Notes: generated by a model not told the origin, from the sequence alone. A DNA stretch of 64,000 nt from CALMEC01 sp964628685 (GCA_964628685.1 CAZVNM010000002.1:496001-560000), one strand, 5' to 3'; shown: positions 28,485 to 36,769, counted from the stretch's first letter. Numbers and translations: made by a program.

Positions 28485-28960
28485 CCCGGAAGCGACGAGA
28501 GCCGCGGGAAGTGCGGGCGGTCGGGCCGTTCGGTGACGGGGATCCGATCGGTCATGCGCAGCAGGTCGCGCAGGGCGTCACCGCGCTCGGTGAGCGTCGC
28601 CGCGATCCACTCGCCGGCGGGGGCCAGCGTGTCCGATCCCGGTGCGGCGCCCGGTGTCAACGCCGATCGCACGGTGTCCGCATAGGCCTCGGGCAGCGGG
28701 CCATGGCGCTCGATGGCGGCAAGCAGCCGCAGGGCGAGGGCCGCGGCGTCGTCGTGGACGCGGGGCACGCCGCGTTCGCCGGCCAGGCGGACGATCGCGT
28801 CGCGGTCGAAGCGGGTGAGGGCCCGTGACTCGGCGTGGTCCAGCACGTCGTCGGTGAGGATGCGGAAGGTGGCGAGTGTGCGCGCCCGCGGACCGCGGGG
28901 GGTCATGCGGCTCTCGCGGATCTCATGCCTGCCGTCTGCACGGCTGACGATGAACGCCAT
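28481..28960 (-). CDS. Partner of the nucleotidyltransferase, putative antitoxin
   Basis: This 159-residue protein begins MAFIVSRADGRHEIRESRMT, a basic N-terminal segment, followed by RTLATFRILTDDVLDHAESRA and helical regions (DRDAIVRLAGERGVP; ALALRLLAAIERHGPLPEAY). No classic DNA-binding fold is recognised. It overlaps the downstream nucleotidyltransferase by 4 bp. The ATG at 28960 lies inside a palindrome with a -10-like TATATT only seven bases upstream, so the transcript is probably leaderless. The antitoxin role is inferred from gene order. Confidence 0.6.
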   Translation of the reverse strand: MAFIVSRADGRHEIRESRMTPRGPRARTLATFRILTDDVLDHAESRALTRFDRDAIVRLAGERGVPRVHDDAAALALRLLAAIERHGPLPEAYADTVRSALTPGAAPGSDTLAPAGEWIAATLTERGDALRDLLRMTDRIPVTERPDRPHFPRLSSLPG

Positions 28961-28981
28961 AGTGGTCAATATACCACTATG
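28958..28981 (-). promoter_or_regulatory. Palindromic operator overlapping promoter and start codon of the toxin-antitoxin pair
   Basis: CATAGTGGT-N6-ACCACTATG is a perfect 9-bp dyad. On the minus strand it contains TATATT as a -10 seven bases before the ATG, so transcription should begin at or next to the start codon. Binding here would block both transcription and translation start. The 287 bp to the next gene (28982-29268) shows no supported gene. Confidence 0.65.
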
Positions 28982-29268
28982 TTCGCCAAGAACCGTTCGG
29001 AAAGGACATGCTCGGGACCGCGCGGCGTACGGTGACGTACGGGTCTCGAGTGTCTGCGAACCACCCGGACGCAGGCGGGATCCGCGGCGGATCCGATCCG
29101 GATCGGGGTGGACGATGGGCCACGGCGCTCGCGTCGGGATCGCCGGTGGCGTCCGATCGTCATCGCCGGCATCGGATACCCACGGTAACGCGGTCCGGCG
29201 GAGCGATGTCACCGAATGTGCTCGCGGACCAATCGGGGCGGCGCCCGTGGCACCGCCGCCCCCCGTCG

Positions 29269-30468
29269 TCAGCCGTTTCGCTCGAGGTTCACCCGCACGC
29301 GCCTGTCCGCGTCCATCGACACCGAGATCGACTCGATCGGCCGCGACGACGGGTCGGTGCGGACGACCGACGCCTCGCACCGGTAACCGCTCGTGTCACG
29401 CTTGCAGTAGTCGACCGTGATCGGTCCGAACGGCGTACCGGTCGTCGGTGCGGTCCACCGCGGTCCGGCGAGCCAGGCCCTGATGTCCGCGTCGGTGGTG
29501 TCGTCGGGGGCGGTGTACCAGTGGGTGAACGAATCGCCGTTGTGAGTCGTGCCCTCGGTCACGTCGGTGTGACGCACCCAGGTGGTCGGCACCGGGATCG
29601 CCTGCGCCCGCGCGACGGTTTCGGCCGAGACCTCGTAGTCGGGTTCGGCGTACTGCTCGTACGACAGGTTGAGCCGGACCGTCGACGGGCGTGAGCCCCC
29701 ATCACCGGTTCGCAGGTCGGCGGTGATGAAGTGCTCGGGGTGTCCGCCGGGCCCCGGTACGAGGCGTGCGCGGCAGCTTTTCTCGGCGGCCCGGCACCCC
29801 TCGACCGCGATGGCGCCGAACGTCCGTCCGCCCCGACCGGTCGCCCACGCGGGACCGTACATCCAGCGCTTCAGATCGTCGAACGTGTACGAGGCCGGAA
29901 CCTCGTAGTAGCGCCGGACATGGCCGTTGGGCCGGTCACCCGAGGGCCACCTGGCGATCCCCGACAGTCCGTGGCCGGACGCGTCGATCTCGCCGTCGGG
30001 TCGCCAGGAGTCCGGCACCGGGATCGCGTCGAAGCGTCCCTGCAGCGCGCGCAGCTCGTCGGTGCCCGTGAAGTTCCACATCCGGACGTTCACCCAGATC
30101 CCGATCCCGATGTACGTGACGAGCGCCACGGCGACCAGCTGCATCAACCAACGAAGCCACCCGAGCGCATACCCCGCGCCCCCGCTGAACGACTCCGTGT
30201 ACTCCTCGCCGTGGTCCTGGTTGCCGCTCGCGATCGTGCCCCAGAACCCGAACCAGATGAAGAGGGCCAGGATCGAACCGAGGCCGACGACGATCACGAT
30301 CACACGCAGGATCCAACGCGCGCCGCCGTCGAAGATCGGCGCCAGGCCGATCAACCACAGCGCGAGCATCGCGACCCCGGGGACCAGATGGGCGAGCACG
30401 AGGATCCCCGCCGCACGGGATGCGCGTCCTCGGGCCATCTCACTGAGCGACATCCTGAACAGGTTCAT
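29269..30468 (-). CDS. Membrane protein with two tandem extracytoplasmic domains (paralogue 1)
   Basis: This 399-residue protein has three predicted membrane spans near residues 20-42, 51-75 and 104-127, which would place the C-terminal 270 residues outside. That part holds two related modules, at about 150-275 and 290-395. Each starts IPVP--W, continues with Y--P, D---W--GP-W, then FG-I-V--C, a second cysteine 7-9 residues on, and C-A--V. The paired cysteines suggest one disulfide per module. I do not recognise the family. The next gene upstream is a close paralogue. Confidence 0.75.
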   Translation of the reverse strand: MNLFRMSLSEMARGRASRAAGILVLAHLVPGVAMLALWLIGLAPIFDGGARWILRVIVIVVGLGSILALFIWFGFWGTIASGNQDHGEEYTESFSGGAGYALGWLRWLMQLVAVALVTYIGIGIWVNVRMWNFTGTDELRALQGRFDAIPVPDSWRPDGEIDASGHGLSGIARWPSGDRPNGHVRRYYEVPASYTFDDLKRWMYGPAWATGRGGRTFGAIAVEGCRAAEKSCRARLVPGPGGHPEHFITADLRTGDGGSRPSTVRLNLSYEQYAEPDYEVSAETVARAQAIPVPTTWVRHTDVTEGTTHNGDSFTHWYTAPDDTTDADIRAWLAGPRWTAPTTGTPFGPITVDYCKRDTSGYRCEASVVRTDPSSRPIESISVSMDADRRVRVNLERNG

Positions 30469-30574
30469 TGCGGTCGCACTGTACGCACCCGACGCCGCAT
30501 CGGACCGGCGGCGATCCCGCCCCGATGAATCGACGACACCACGTCCGACACGGTCCCGTTGTCAGGTCGCGGGG

Positions 30575-31771
30575 TCAGTCCGTGCGCTCAAGCCTCACCC
30601 GCACGCGCGTCGTCTCGTCGATCATCACGCTGATGGATTCGATCGGTCGTGACGACGGATCCGCGCGGACCACCGATGCCTCACATCGGTACAGACCGTC
30701 GACCCGCTGACAGGAGTCCACCGTGATCCGGCCGAACGGCCTGCCGGTCGCCGGTGACGTCCACTGCGGTCCTGCGAGCCAGGCCCGGATGTCCCGCTCG
30801 GTGGTGGTGTCCGGCACGGTGTACCACTGCGTGAACCGCTCGCCGCTGTTGCTCTTCCCCTCGGTCACCACCGTGTGACGCACCCAGTCGGACGGCACCG
30901 GGATCAGTCTCGCCCGTTCGACCGTCTCATCCGACACCTCGTGGTCCGGCGGTGTGTGCTTCCAGTACTGGAGCCGGAGCAGGATCTCGACGCGACGTGC
31001 GGCGCCCGGCTCCGTCCGCAGGTCCGCCGAGATGAAGTACTCGGGCTCGCCGCCCGGCCGCGGCACGAGACGGGCGTCGCACGGCTCGTCCTCGGCGCTG
31101 CAGGCCTCCACCTGGATGGCGCCGAACGGGCTCGCACCGGTGGTCCAGTCCGGGCCCGTCATCCAGCGCCTGAGATCGTCGTGGGTGTACGAGGCGGGGG
31201 CGCTGTAGCGCCGCTGCACGTGGCCGTTCGGCCGGTCCCCGTCGGGCCAGCTGACGATCGAGCGGATCCCGAAGCGGGAGGCGTCGACGTCACCCACGGG
31301 CGTCCATTCGTCCGGCACGGGTATCCGCTCGAACCGTGCCGGCAGCGCGCGCAGCTCCTCGGTGCCCGTGAAGTGCCACATGCGCAGGTTCATCCAGATC
31401 ATGACCGCGGCGACCAGGGCGAGGGCCGCGGCGACCAGCTGCATGAACCAGCGCAGCCAGCCCAGCGCGAAGCCGATGCGGGGGCCGAACGTGTCCGTGT
31501 ACTCCTCGCCGCTCGCCTGGTCGCCGCCGCCGGGCGTGCCCCAGAAGCCGAACCACAGGACGAGGCCGAGCAGGGCCACGCTGCCGAACCCGACCGCGAT
31601 CACGCGCAGGACCCATCGCAGCCCGCCGTCGAAGACCGGCAGCAGGCCGAGCAGCCAGAGCCCCAGCATCACGAGCCCCGGCAGGAGGTGGGCGACCACG
31701 ATGATCCCGGCGGCGCGCGACGCGCTGCCGTCGCTCAGCTCGCTGAGCGAACTCCTGAGAAGTCGTCGCAT
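30575..31771 (-). CDS. Membrane protein with two tandem extracytoplasmic domains (paralogue 2)
   Basis: This 398-residue protein has the same layout as its downstream neighbour: three spans (GIIVVAHLLPGLVMLGLWLL; VLRVIAVGFGSVALLGLVLWF; LRWFMQLVAAALALVAAVMI), then two IPVP--W modules. The modules carry cysteine pairs (ACSAEDEPCDAR; SCQRVDGLYRCEA). The two genes are a tandem duplication, with very similar start (LSE--RGRASRAAGI vs LSELSDGSASRAAGI) and end (RPIESISV). The linker MWHFTGTEELRALPARFERIPVP joins membrane and outer parts. Function unknown. Confidence 0.75.
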   Translation of the reverse strand: MRRLLRSSLSELSDGSASRAAGIIVVAHLLPGLVMLGLWLLGLLPVFDGGLRWVLRVIAVGFGSVALLGLVLWFGFWGTPGGGDQASGEEYTDTFGPRIGFALGWLRWFMQLVAAALALVAAVMIWMNLRMWHFTGTEELRALPARFERIPVPDEWTPVGDVDASRFGIRSIVSWPDGDRPNGHVQRRYSAPASYTHDDLRRWMTGPDWTTGASPFGAIQVEACSAEDEPCDARLVPRPGGEPEYFISADLRTEPGAARRVEILLRLQYWKHTPPDHEVSDETVERARLIPVPSDWVRHTVVTEGKSNSGERFTQWYTVPDTTTERDIRAWLAGPQWTSPATGRPFGRITVDSCQRVDGLYRCEASVVRADPSSRPIESISVMIDETTRVRVRLERTD

Positions 31772-31897
31772 GGCGGCTGCACTGTACGCGCGACCACGGA
31801 TGCGGACGGACGTCGACCGGGAGCGGAGGACCGGATCGCCGGCGCGCGTGCCGGATGAATCGACCGGCGCCGATTCCGACGCCGTCGCATGGTCAGC

Positions 31898-32629
31898 TCA
31901 CCGGTCGTTTCCGATGTCGGCGGCGGCCGCCTCGTCGACCACGTAGACGGTCCGGCGCGGCTCGAGCAGGCTGGCCGGCCAGAGCGGGTCGGGCGTCCCC
32001 TGTGTGGCGTGGCGCACCGCCTCGGCCTTGGCGGACCCCGCGGTCAGCACCAGGCGCCGGTGCGCGGCGTTGATGGTGGCGAGACCCAGCGAGACCCGCT
32101 CGGGCGGCGGCTTGGGGGAGTCCGCGATGCCGACGCAGACCGATTCCAGGTCCTCCAGCTGCGGGCGAGCGGGGAAGAGCGAGGCGATGTGCCCGTCCTC
32201 GCCGAGGCCGAGCATCACGATGTCGAACACCGGGCGGCCCGCCTCGTCCTCCGGCAGTGCCGAACGCAGCCGCGCCGTGTAGTCGTTGACCGCGTCGGCG
32301 AGCTCGAGTTCGGTGCGCACCTGGTGCACCTGGGAGTCCGGCACACCGGCCGGGTCGATCAACGTTCCGCGCGCCATCCACGCGTTCGAGTCCTGTGACG
32401 TCGGCGGCACCAGGCGCTCGTCGCCGAACCAGAGGTGGATATCGCTCCAGTCCGTGATTTCATGGACCAGCCGTGCGTAGGCGTCGCGTGGCGTGAGGCC
32501 GCCGGTGAGGGCCAGGTGGACCCGGCCGCTCGCGGCACGAACCTCCTCGATCCAGCGCGTCAGGTGGTCCGCCGCAGCCTCGGCCGCGGCATCGGCGGTC
32601 TGCAGGATCTGGAGTGTGGGGGCGTCCAT
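31898..32629 (-). CDS. pgl: 6-phosphogluconolactonase
   Basis: This 243-residue enzyme of the oxidative pentose phosphate pathway hydrolyses 6-phosphogluconolactone. Family motifs are LALTGGLTPRDAYARL near the N-terminus, WSDIHLWFGDERLVPPTSQDSN, and IVMLGLGEDGHIASLFP with the catalytic histidine. Cytosolic, with the usual length. No zwf or gnd is adjacent. It lies 9 bp from the RibD-like reductase upstream on the same strand. Confidence 0.93.
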   Translation of the reverse strand: MDAPTLQILQTADAAAEAAADHLTRWIEEVRAASGRVHLALTGGLTPRDAYARLVHEITDWSDIHLWFGDERLVPPTSQDSNAWMARGTLIDPAGVPDSQVHQVRTELELADAVNDYTARLRSALPEDEAGRPVFDIVMLGLGEDGHIASLFPARPQLEDLESVCVGIADSPKPPPERVSLGLATINAAHRRLVLTAGSAKAEAVRHATQGTPDPLWPASLLEPRRTVYVVDEAAAADIGNDR

Positions 32630-32638
32630 CCGCCCAGA

Positions 32639-33379
32639 TTAACCGGCGTCGTCCGCGTCGGCGGGCCGCGTGATGAGCACCACGAAACCGCCGTGTTCGT
32701 AGGCCGCGCGCACCGTCAGGGGCAGGGGATCGTCCACGCCGCCGAGCACACGCGGTCCGTGTCCGACGACGACCGGCGCGACGGTGAGGCACACCTCGTC
32801 CAGGAGGCCCGCCGTCACGAGCGCGGCGTTGAGGGTCGGACCGCCCTCGCACACGATGCGGTGCGCCCCGCGCCGTCCGAGCTCCCGGACGGCGGCAGCC
32901 AGGTCCACGTCACCGGTCCCCGCGACGATCACGTCCGCCACCTCCTCGAGTCGCGCCACGCGTCGTGGGGGCGCGTCGTCGGTCGTGATGACGATCGGAC
33001 GCACGGCGGCGTCGGTGAAAAACCGCGACGTCTCGTCCAGCCGCAACGACCGCGAGACGACGGCGATGGGGGGTCGCGGTGGCTGTCCGCGACGCTCACG
33101 CCGGGCGACGAGGGCGGGGGTGAGTCGGGCCGGTCCGTACCCCTCGGCCCGCACGGTCTCGGCGCCCACGAGGACGACGTCCGCCAGTGAGCGGTTGGCC
33201 AGGTACACCTCGGTGTCGCCGGGTCCACCGAGGGGCGCCGACCGGCCGTCGATGCTGACGGCGCCGTCGATGCTCTGGATCATCACCGCGCGGATCGCGG
33301 GTCGGCCCACGGCGGTCGGCCAGTCGGCCAGGACGTCGAGCGGCGGCAGGTCGTCTCCGCCGGCGCCGATGCGCCGCAC
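32639..33379 (-). CDS. RibD C-terminal / dihydrofolate-reductase-fold reductase
   Basis: This 246-residue NADPH-dependent reductase has the RibD_C fold. RAVMIQSIDGAVSIDGRSAPLGGPGD, VVLVGAETVRAEGYGP, and HRIVCEGGPTLNAALVTAGLLDEVCLTVAPVVVG are typical of pyrimidine-reductase-family proteins. It lacks the deaminase half of riboflavin RibD and no other riboflavin gene is near, so its substrate is uncertain. It could act in riboflavin or deazaflavin metabolism. The DUF4230 gene follows upstream with a 1-bp gap. Confidence 0.85.
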   Translation of the reverse strand: MRRIGAGGDDLPPLDVLADWPTAVGRPAIRAVMIQSIDGAVSIDGRSAPLGGPGDTEVYLANRSLADVVLVGAETVRAEGYGPARLTPALVARRERRGQPPRPPIAVVSRSLRLDETSRFFTDAAVRPIVITTDDAPPRRVARLEEVADVIVAGTGDVDLAAAVRELGRRGAHRIVCEGGPTLNAALVTAGLLDEVCLTVAPVVVGHGPRVLGGVDDPLPLTVRAAYEHGGFVVLITRPADADDAG

Positions 33380-33380
33380 G

Positions 33381-34007
33381 CTACGCCCCCGGGTCCGGGG
33401 CGTACTTCACCTCGACCTCCTCGAAGCCCAGCGAGGTCAGCAGCGAGGTGAGCATCGCCGTCGTGTTCTCCTCGGCGCGCTTCATGACCTGGGGGTCGGC
33501 GGCCGCCGCCTCGCGGAGCTTGGCCTCGGCCATCTCGTAGACCTTCTTCTCGTCGTTGCCGTCGCCGAACACGCTGCCGATGCGGTCGATCACACCGCGC
33601 TGCCGGTCGACGGTGTAGCTCTTCTTCAGGTCCACCGTGGGTGGAAAGAGCCGGACCGGCGGCAGGGTGATGGTCGCCTTCTTCCCGTCCACCACCACCG
33701 CGTCACGCTCCATCTGGGTCATGTCCACGCCGGCGTCGACGGTCCCCGCCGCCACGAACAGCGTGCGCTCACCCTTGATGAAGCTCGGGACGAAGCGGGT
33801 GTCGCGCTCCAGGTCGATCACGAGCTGCAGGTTGGCGCTGGAGGCGCGGTACTGGCCGATGTCGGAGATCGACTGGAGCACGGCCGGCTGGCTGCGGTCC
33901 ACCTCGCGGGTCGCGAACGGGTTGAGCGCCCCGGGCAGAAGCTGGACCACCACGACGATCGCGACGACCGTGGCCACGACCGCGCTCATGAACTTGATGA
34001 ACTTCAT
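33381..34007 (-). CDS. DUF4230-like membrane-anchored protein
   Basis: This 208-residue protein has a single N-terminal membrane span (FIKFMSAVVATVVAIVVVVQLL) and an extracytoplasmic domain. SQPAVLQSISDIGQYRASSANLQLVIDLE and GERTLFVAAGTVDAGVDMTQM are typical of DUF4230. The C-terminal half (EKKVYEMAEAKLREAAAADP) is helical. The role is unknown. The ATG at 34007 is preferred because it starts the basic residue before the span. The gene is the first of the three-gene run to pgl. Confidence 0.8.
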   Translation of the reverse strand: MKFIKFMSAVVATVVAIVVVVQLLPGALNPFATREVDRSQPAVLQSISDIGQYRASSANLQLVIDLERDTRFVPSFIKGERTLFVAAGTVDAGVDMTQMERDAVVVDGKKATITLPPVRLFPPTVDLKKSYTVDRQRGVIDRIGSVFGDGNDEKKVYEMAEAKLREAAAADPQVMKRAEENTTAMLTSLLTSLGFEEVEVKYAPDPGA

Positions 34008-34093
34008 CCGACCCCCGCGCCGGTCACGGTGCATGCATCACGGCGGAACGCCCTGTGCATCGCTCCACGATAGCGGGGGCGGCGGTGCCGGTG

Positions 34094-34471
34094 TCAGTGC
34101 ACGCGCGTCGCTGCGGTCACGCTCACGGTGAAGCTGCCGCCGACCGGATCCGTGAGCGCCGGCATCACCGGGTCCGCCGCGAGCACGGCCACCCGCACGC
34201 CCGCACGGCGAAGACGGGCGCAGTGGGCGACGAGCACGTGATGGCACTCGGGTGCGACCGTGGTCACGCCCGCCAGGTCCAGGAGGACGCTCGTGCCGTC
34301 GGTGGGCGCGCTCAGGGCGAGCTCCCGGCGCAGGGCGTGGGCGCCGGCCGCATCCAGCACACCGCGGATGCGGATGGTCCACAGGCCGCGCGCATCGCTC
34401 AACGTGGTCACGGAGAAGTCACCCGTGGCGGGAACGTGCGGGGATGTCGGTGCGACGATCGCGGTGGCCAT
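34094..34471 (-). CDS. STAS-domain protein (anti-sigma factor antagonist type)
   Basis: This 125-residue protein is a single STAS domain: WTIRIRGVLDAAGAHALRRELAL, then TSVLLDLAGVTTVAPECHHVLVAHCARLRRAGVRVAVL. The position of the phosphorylatable serine in classical antagonists reads TTVAPECHHV here, with no clear serine/threonine at the SxxG site, so regulation by phosphorylation is doubtful. The ATG at 34471 has GAGGG five bases upstream. The neighbouring sequence upstream is non-coding and repetitive. Confidence 0.7.
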   Translation of the reverse strand: MATAIVAPTSPHVPATGDFSVTTLSDARGLWTIRIRGVLDAAGAHALRRELALSAPTDGTSVLLDLAGVTTVAPECHHVLVAHCARLRRAGVRVAVLAADPVMPALTDPVGGSFTVSVTAATRVH

Positions 34472-34604
34472 CGGAACCCTCGGGGCGGTCGATTGTGCGG
34501 GATGGTGCGAATGAGTATCGGCAGAATCGACCGCATTCTGGAGCGGATCGGCGAACGACGTGGTTGCGGGGCGGTGACCGTCCTGTGGACCGGCTCGGAC
34601 CATT

Positions 34605-34833
34605 CCGGCTCGGATCTTTCGGTTGACGGGTCCGCAGCCGGGGACGATTTCGCGATCCTCCCCGGTTCCTGGGTGCGGCGGGAACCTTCGGTTCAGCGCC
34701 GGACCTGTGACGTCAGCGTTCTGGGGCACGACTCTCGATCGACTCTGTTGACGGTGGGTTACCCAAGCCAACGACGGCAGGCACGTGGGTTCGCCTGGTC
34801 GGCGAACGCGGGGGCGCCCTTCGGCGCCGCCGT
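34605..34833. repeat. Tandem repeat unit 1 (about 229 bp)
   Basis: First copy of a repeat that starts CCGGCTCGGATCTTTC. Bases 34699-34820 are identical to 34928-35049 in copy 2 over all 122 positions. Near its end are a GTTCGCC/GGCGAAC hairpin and a GGCGCC-CTTC-GGCGCC hairpin. I see no plausible protein gene in it. It lies in the non-coding region between the STAS gene start (34471) and the HTH regulator (35294). Confidence 0.85.
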
Positions 34834-34834
34834 T

Positions 34835-35062
34835 CCGGCTCGGATCTTTCGTTGACGAGTCCGCTTGCTTGATGGTTCGGCGATCCTCCCCGGTTCCTGG
34901 GTGCGGCGGGGAACCTTCGGTTCCGCACCGGACCTGTGACGTCAGCGTTCTGGGGCACGACTCTCGATCGACTCTGTTGACGGTGGGTTACCCAAGCCAA
35001 CGACGGCAGGCACGTGGGTTCGCCTGGTCGGCGAACGCGGGGGCGCCCTAGGGCGCCCCCGC
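34835..35062. repeat. Tandem repeat unit 2 (about 228 bp)
   Basis: Second copy, diverged from the first in its 5' third but identical over the 122 bp at 34928-35049. It ends in a perfect 26-nt palindrome at 35037-35062 (12-bp arms around TA), a strong terminator-like hairpin on either strand. Confidence 0.85.
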
Positions 35063-35098
35063 AACCGCCTTCATGGGCTCGATGCCGGGTTTCGAAGC

Positions 35099-35186
35099 CC
35101 GGCTCGGGTCTTTCGCTGACGGCAGGCACGTGGGTCCGCCTCGGCCGCGAACTCGGGCGGCGCCCTTCGCGCCCCCGCGACCGCCT
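35099..35186. repeat. Truncated tandem repeat unit 3
   Basis: It begins CCGGCTCGGGTCTTTCGCTGACG and then joins directly to GGCAGGCACGTGGGT of the unit's 3' part. The internal block of about 140 bp is missing, as if deleted between two GACGG motifs. It ends with a GC-rich segment like that of copy 2. A GCCGGG/CCCGGC hairpin (35084-35103) precedes and overlaps its start. Confidence 0.75.
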
Positions 35187-35270
35187 CCCGTCCTGCTCGG
35201 ACCCCTCAGTTTCCGAAGATCGGTTGGATCCGTACCATTCGACTTACGGTGTCCGGCGCCATCTGGCACA

Positions 35271-35284
35271 ATCCACATGTGGAT
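35271..35284. promoter_or_regulatory. Perfect palindrome just before the HTH regulator
   Basis: ATCCACATGTGGAT is a perfect 14-bp palindrome ending nine bases before the chosen GTG start (35294). It is a good candidate autoregulatory operator for the following winged-helix protein. Confidence 0.55.
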
Positions 35285-35293
35285 ATTCCTCGC

Positions 35294-35947
35294 GTGAATG
35301 ACGACGCTCTGGCACAGTCCACGCGCGCGGCGATCTTCTCGCTGCTGCTCGACGAGGGCGGCGCAGATCTCACCACCGCGCAGCTGGCCGAGCAGCTGGA
35401 CCTGCATCCCAACGGCGTTCGAGTGCACCTGGAGCGTCTGCTCGAGGCGGGGCTCGTCATCAGGGATCGACAGCGCCATGGACGCGGTCGCCCGCGTGAC
35501 GTGTGGCGTGTCGACCCGGAGGCCCGGCCCGGCGGGGATCCCCCCACCGCGTACCGTGACCTGGCGCGCTGGCTGGCGGCGGCCGTCGGCCCCGGCAAGG
35601 CCGGGGTGCAGCGTGCGCTCGAAACCGGGGCGCAGATCGGTCGGACCACCGAGATCCCCGACGACGGCGGTCAGCCGGCGGAGCGACTGCGGCGACTCCT
35701 CACCTCGATGGGATTCCAGCCGGTGGTCGAGGACGACGATCCGTCCAACCCGAGGTTCATCCTGCGCAACTGTCCGTTCCGGGACGTCGCGCACGAGAAC
35801 GCGGGCGTCGTGTGCGGCCTCCATCGCGGGCTGACCGAGGGTGTCCTCGAGCAGATCGCACCGGGGGCGACGCTCCACCGATTCGAGGTCGAGGACCCGA
35901 CCCACGCCGGGTGTGAGATCGCGATCCGGGGGCTGCCGTCCGCCTGA
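35294..35947 (+). CDS. Winged-helix regulator with C-terminal cysteines (SufR/COG2345-like)
   Basis: This 217-residue protein has an N-terminal ArsR-like winged helix (DLTTAQLAEQLDLHPNGVRVHLERLLEAGLVIRDRQRHGRGRP) and a C-terminal domain with Cys160, Cys174 and Cys207 (NCPFRDVAHENAGVVCGLHRGLTEG; HAGCEIAIRG). The spacing C-x13-C recalls the cluster-binding region of SufR, although only three cysteines are present. It probably senses an Fe-S cluster state or nitric oxide. The next gene encodes the Fe-S/NO repair protein Ric, which supports this. A longer start, GTG at 35249, is possible. Confidence 0.78.
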   Translation: MNDDALAQSTRAAIFSLLLDEGGADLTTAQLAEQLDLHPNGVRVHLERLLEAGLVIRDRQRHGRGRPRDVWRVDPEARPGGDPPTAYRDLARWLAAAVGPGKAGVQRALETGAQIGRTTEIPDDGGQPAERLRRLLTSMGFQPVVEDDDPSNPRFILRNCPFRDVAHENAGVVCGLHRGLTEGVLEQIAPGATLHRFEVEDPTHAGCEIAIRGLPSA

Positions 35948-36014
35948 CGCGGCGGGCGAATAACAACAGCGTCATTGTGTAAACTCTCGGCATTAACGAT
36001 GCAGGAGGGCGAGG

Positions 36015-36710
36015 ATGAAGCTGGTTGAGGCGTCGACACCCGTCGGCGAGATCGCGCGCGACCATCAGGGTGCGGCGATGCTCTTCGAGCGGTTGGGCAT
36101 CGACTACTGCTGCGCCGGCGCGCGGACGCTGGAGGCGGCCTGCCGGTCGAAGGGGCTCGACGGCGCCACCGTGGCCGTGATGCTCGACGCGCTGGTGCGC
36201 GAGGGCGGCGGGGCCGACGGGCACGAGGTGCCACATCACTCGATCGCCGCGCTCTGCGACCACATCGTCGAGCACCACCATGAGCCGCTGCGGGCCGACC
36301 TCGAGCGGATCGAGGCGCTGGTCACCAAGGTCGCGCGCCGCCACGGACCCGAGCACCGGGAGCTCGTCCGCGTCCGCGAGGTCTTCGACGGCATGCGCGA
36401 CGAGCTGATCGAGCACATGGCGGAGGAGGAGTCGACCGTCTTCCCGTCGTGTCGCACGGTCGAGGACGGTGGGACGGTGCTTCCGTCGGCGCTCGCGGCC
36501 CTCGAGAACGAGCACCGCGAGGTCGGCGACGCGCTCGTGGAGCTTCGCACCCTCTGCCTGGACTACGCGATCGACCACGCGCTCTGCGGCACGCACCGCA
36601 CGATGCTGCGCTCGCTGGGCGACCTGGAGCGGGAGCTCCACCAGCACATCCACGAGGAGAACAACGTCCTCTTCCCGCTGGTGCGCGAGCGCCGCGGCGT
36701 GCCCGTCTGA
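36015..36710 (+). CDS. ric: Iron-sulfur cluster repair di-iron protein (Ric/ScdA/YtfE)
   Basis: This 231-residue protein has the ScdA N-terminal domain with the double cysteine Cys32-Cys33 (GIDYCCAGARTLEAAC) and a hemerythrin-like di-iron domain. The iron ligands are in HHSIAALCDHIVEHHHEPL, ELIEHMAEEESTVFP, LENEHREVGDAL and ELHQHIHEENNVLFP. The family repairs Fe-S clusters damaged by nitric oxide or oxidative stress. The ATG at 36015 follows GGAGGGCGAGG. It is 67 bp after the Fe-S-like regulator, and the gap is AT-rich around GTGTAAACTC, a likely promoter. Confidence 0.92.
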   Translation: MKLVEASTPVGEIARDHQGAAMLFERLGIDYCCAGARTLEAACRSKGLDGATVAVMLDALVREGGGADGHEVPHHSIAALCDHIVEHHHEPLRADLERIEALVTKVARRHGPEHRELVRVREVFDGMRDELIEHMAEEESTVFPSCRTVEDGGTVLPSALAALENEHREVGDALVELRTLCLDYAIDHALCGTHRTMLRSLGDLERELHQHIHEENNVLFPLVRERRGVPV

Positions 36711-36769
36711 TCACCGGCCGACATCGAAGTTGACATGTGGGCGTCGCGTGCGGCATCGTCGCTGGTGAC

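Noticed and set aside
34605..35070. Cobalamin or c-di-AMP riboswitch in the tandem repeat
   Set aside because: Short pieces (CCCAGGAACC; GCCCCCGCAACC; ACCCAAGCCAACGACGGCAGGC) recall conserved blocks, but they occur on different strands or in the wrong order, and the flanking genes are not typical targets.
34713..35129. Minus-strand frame across the repeat units
   Set aside because: The frame exists only because the repeat is duplicated. The peptide is low in hydrophobic core and has no homologous pattern or ribosome site.
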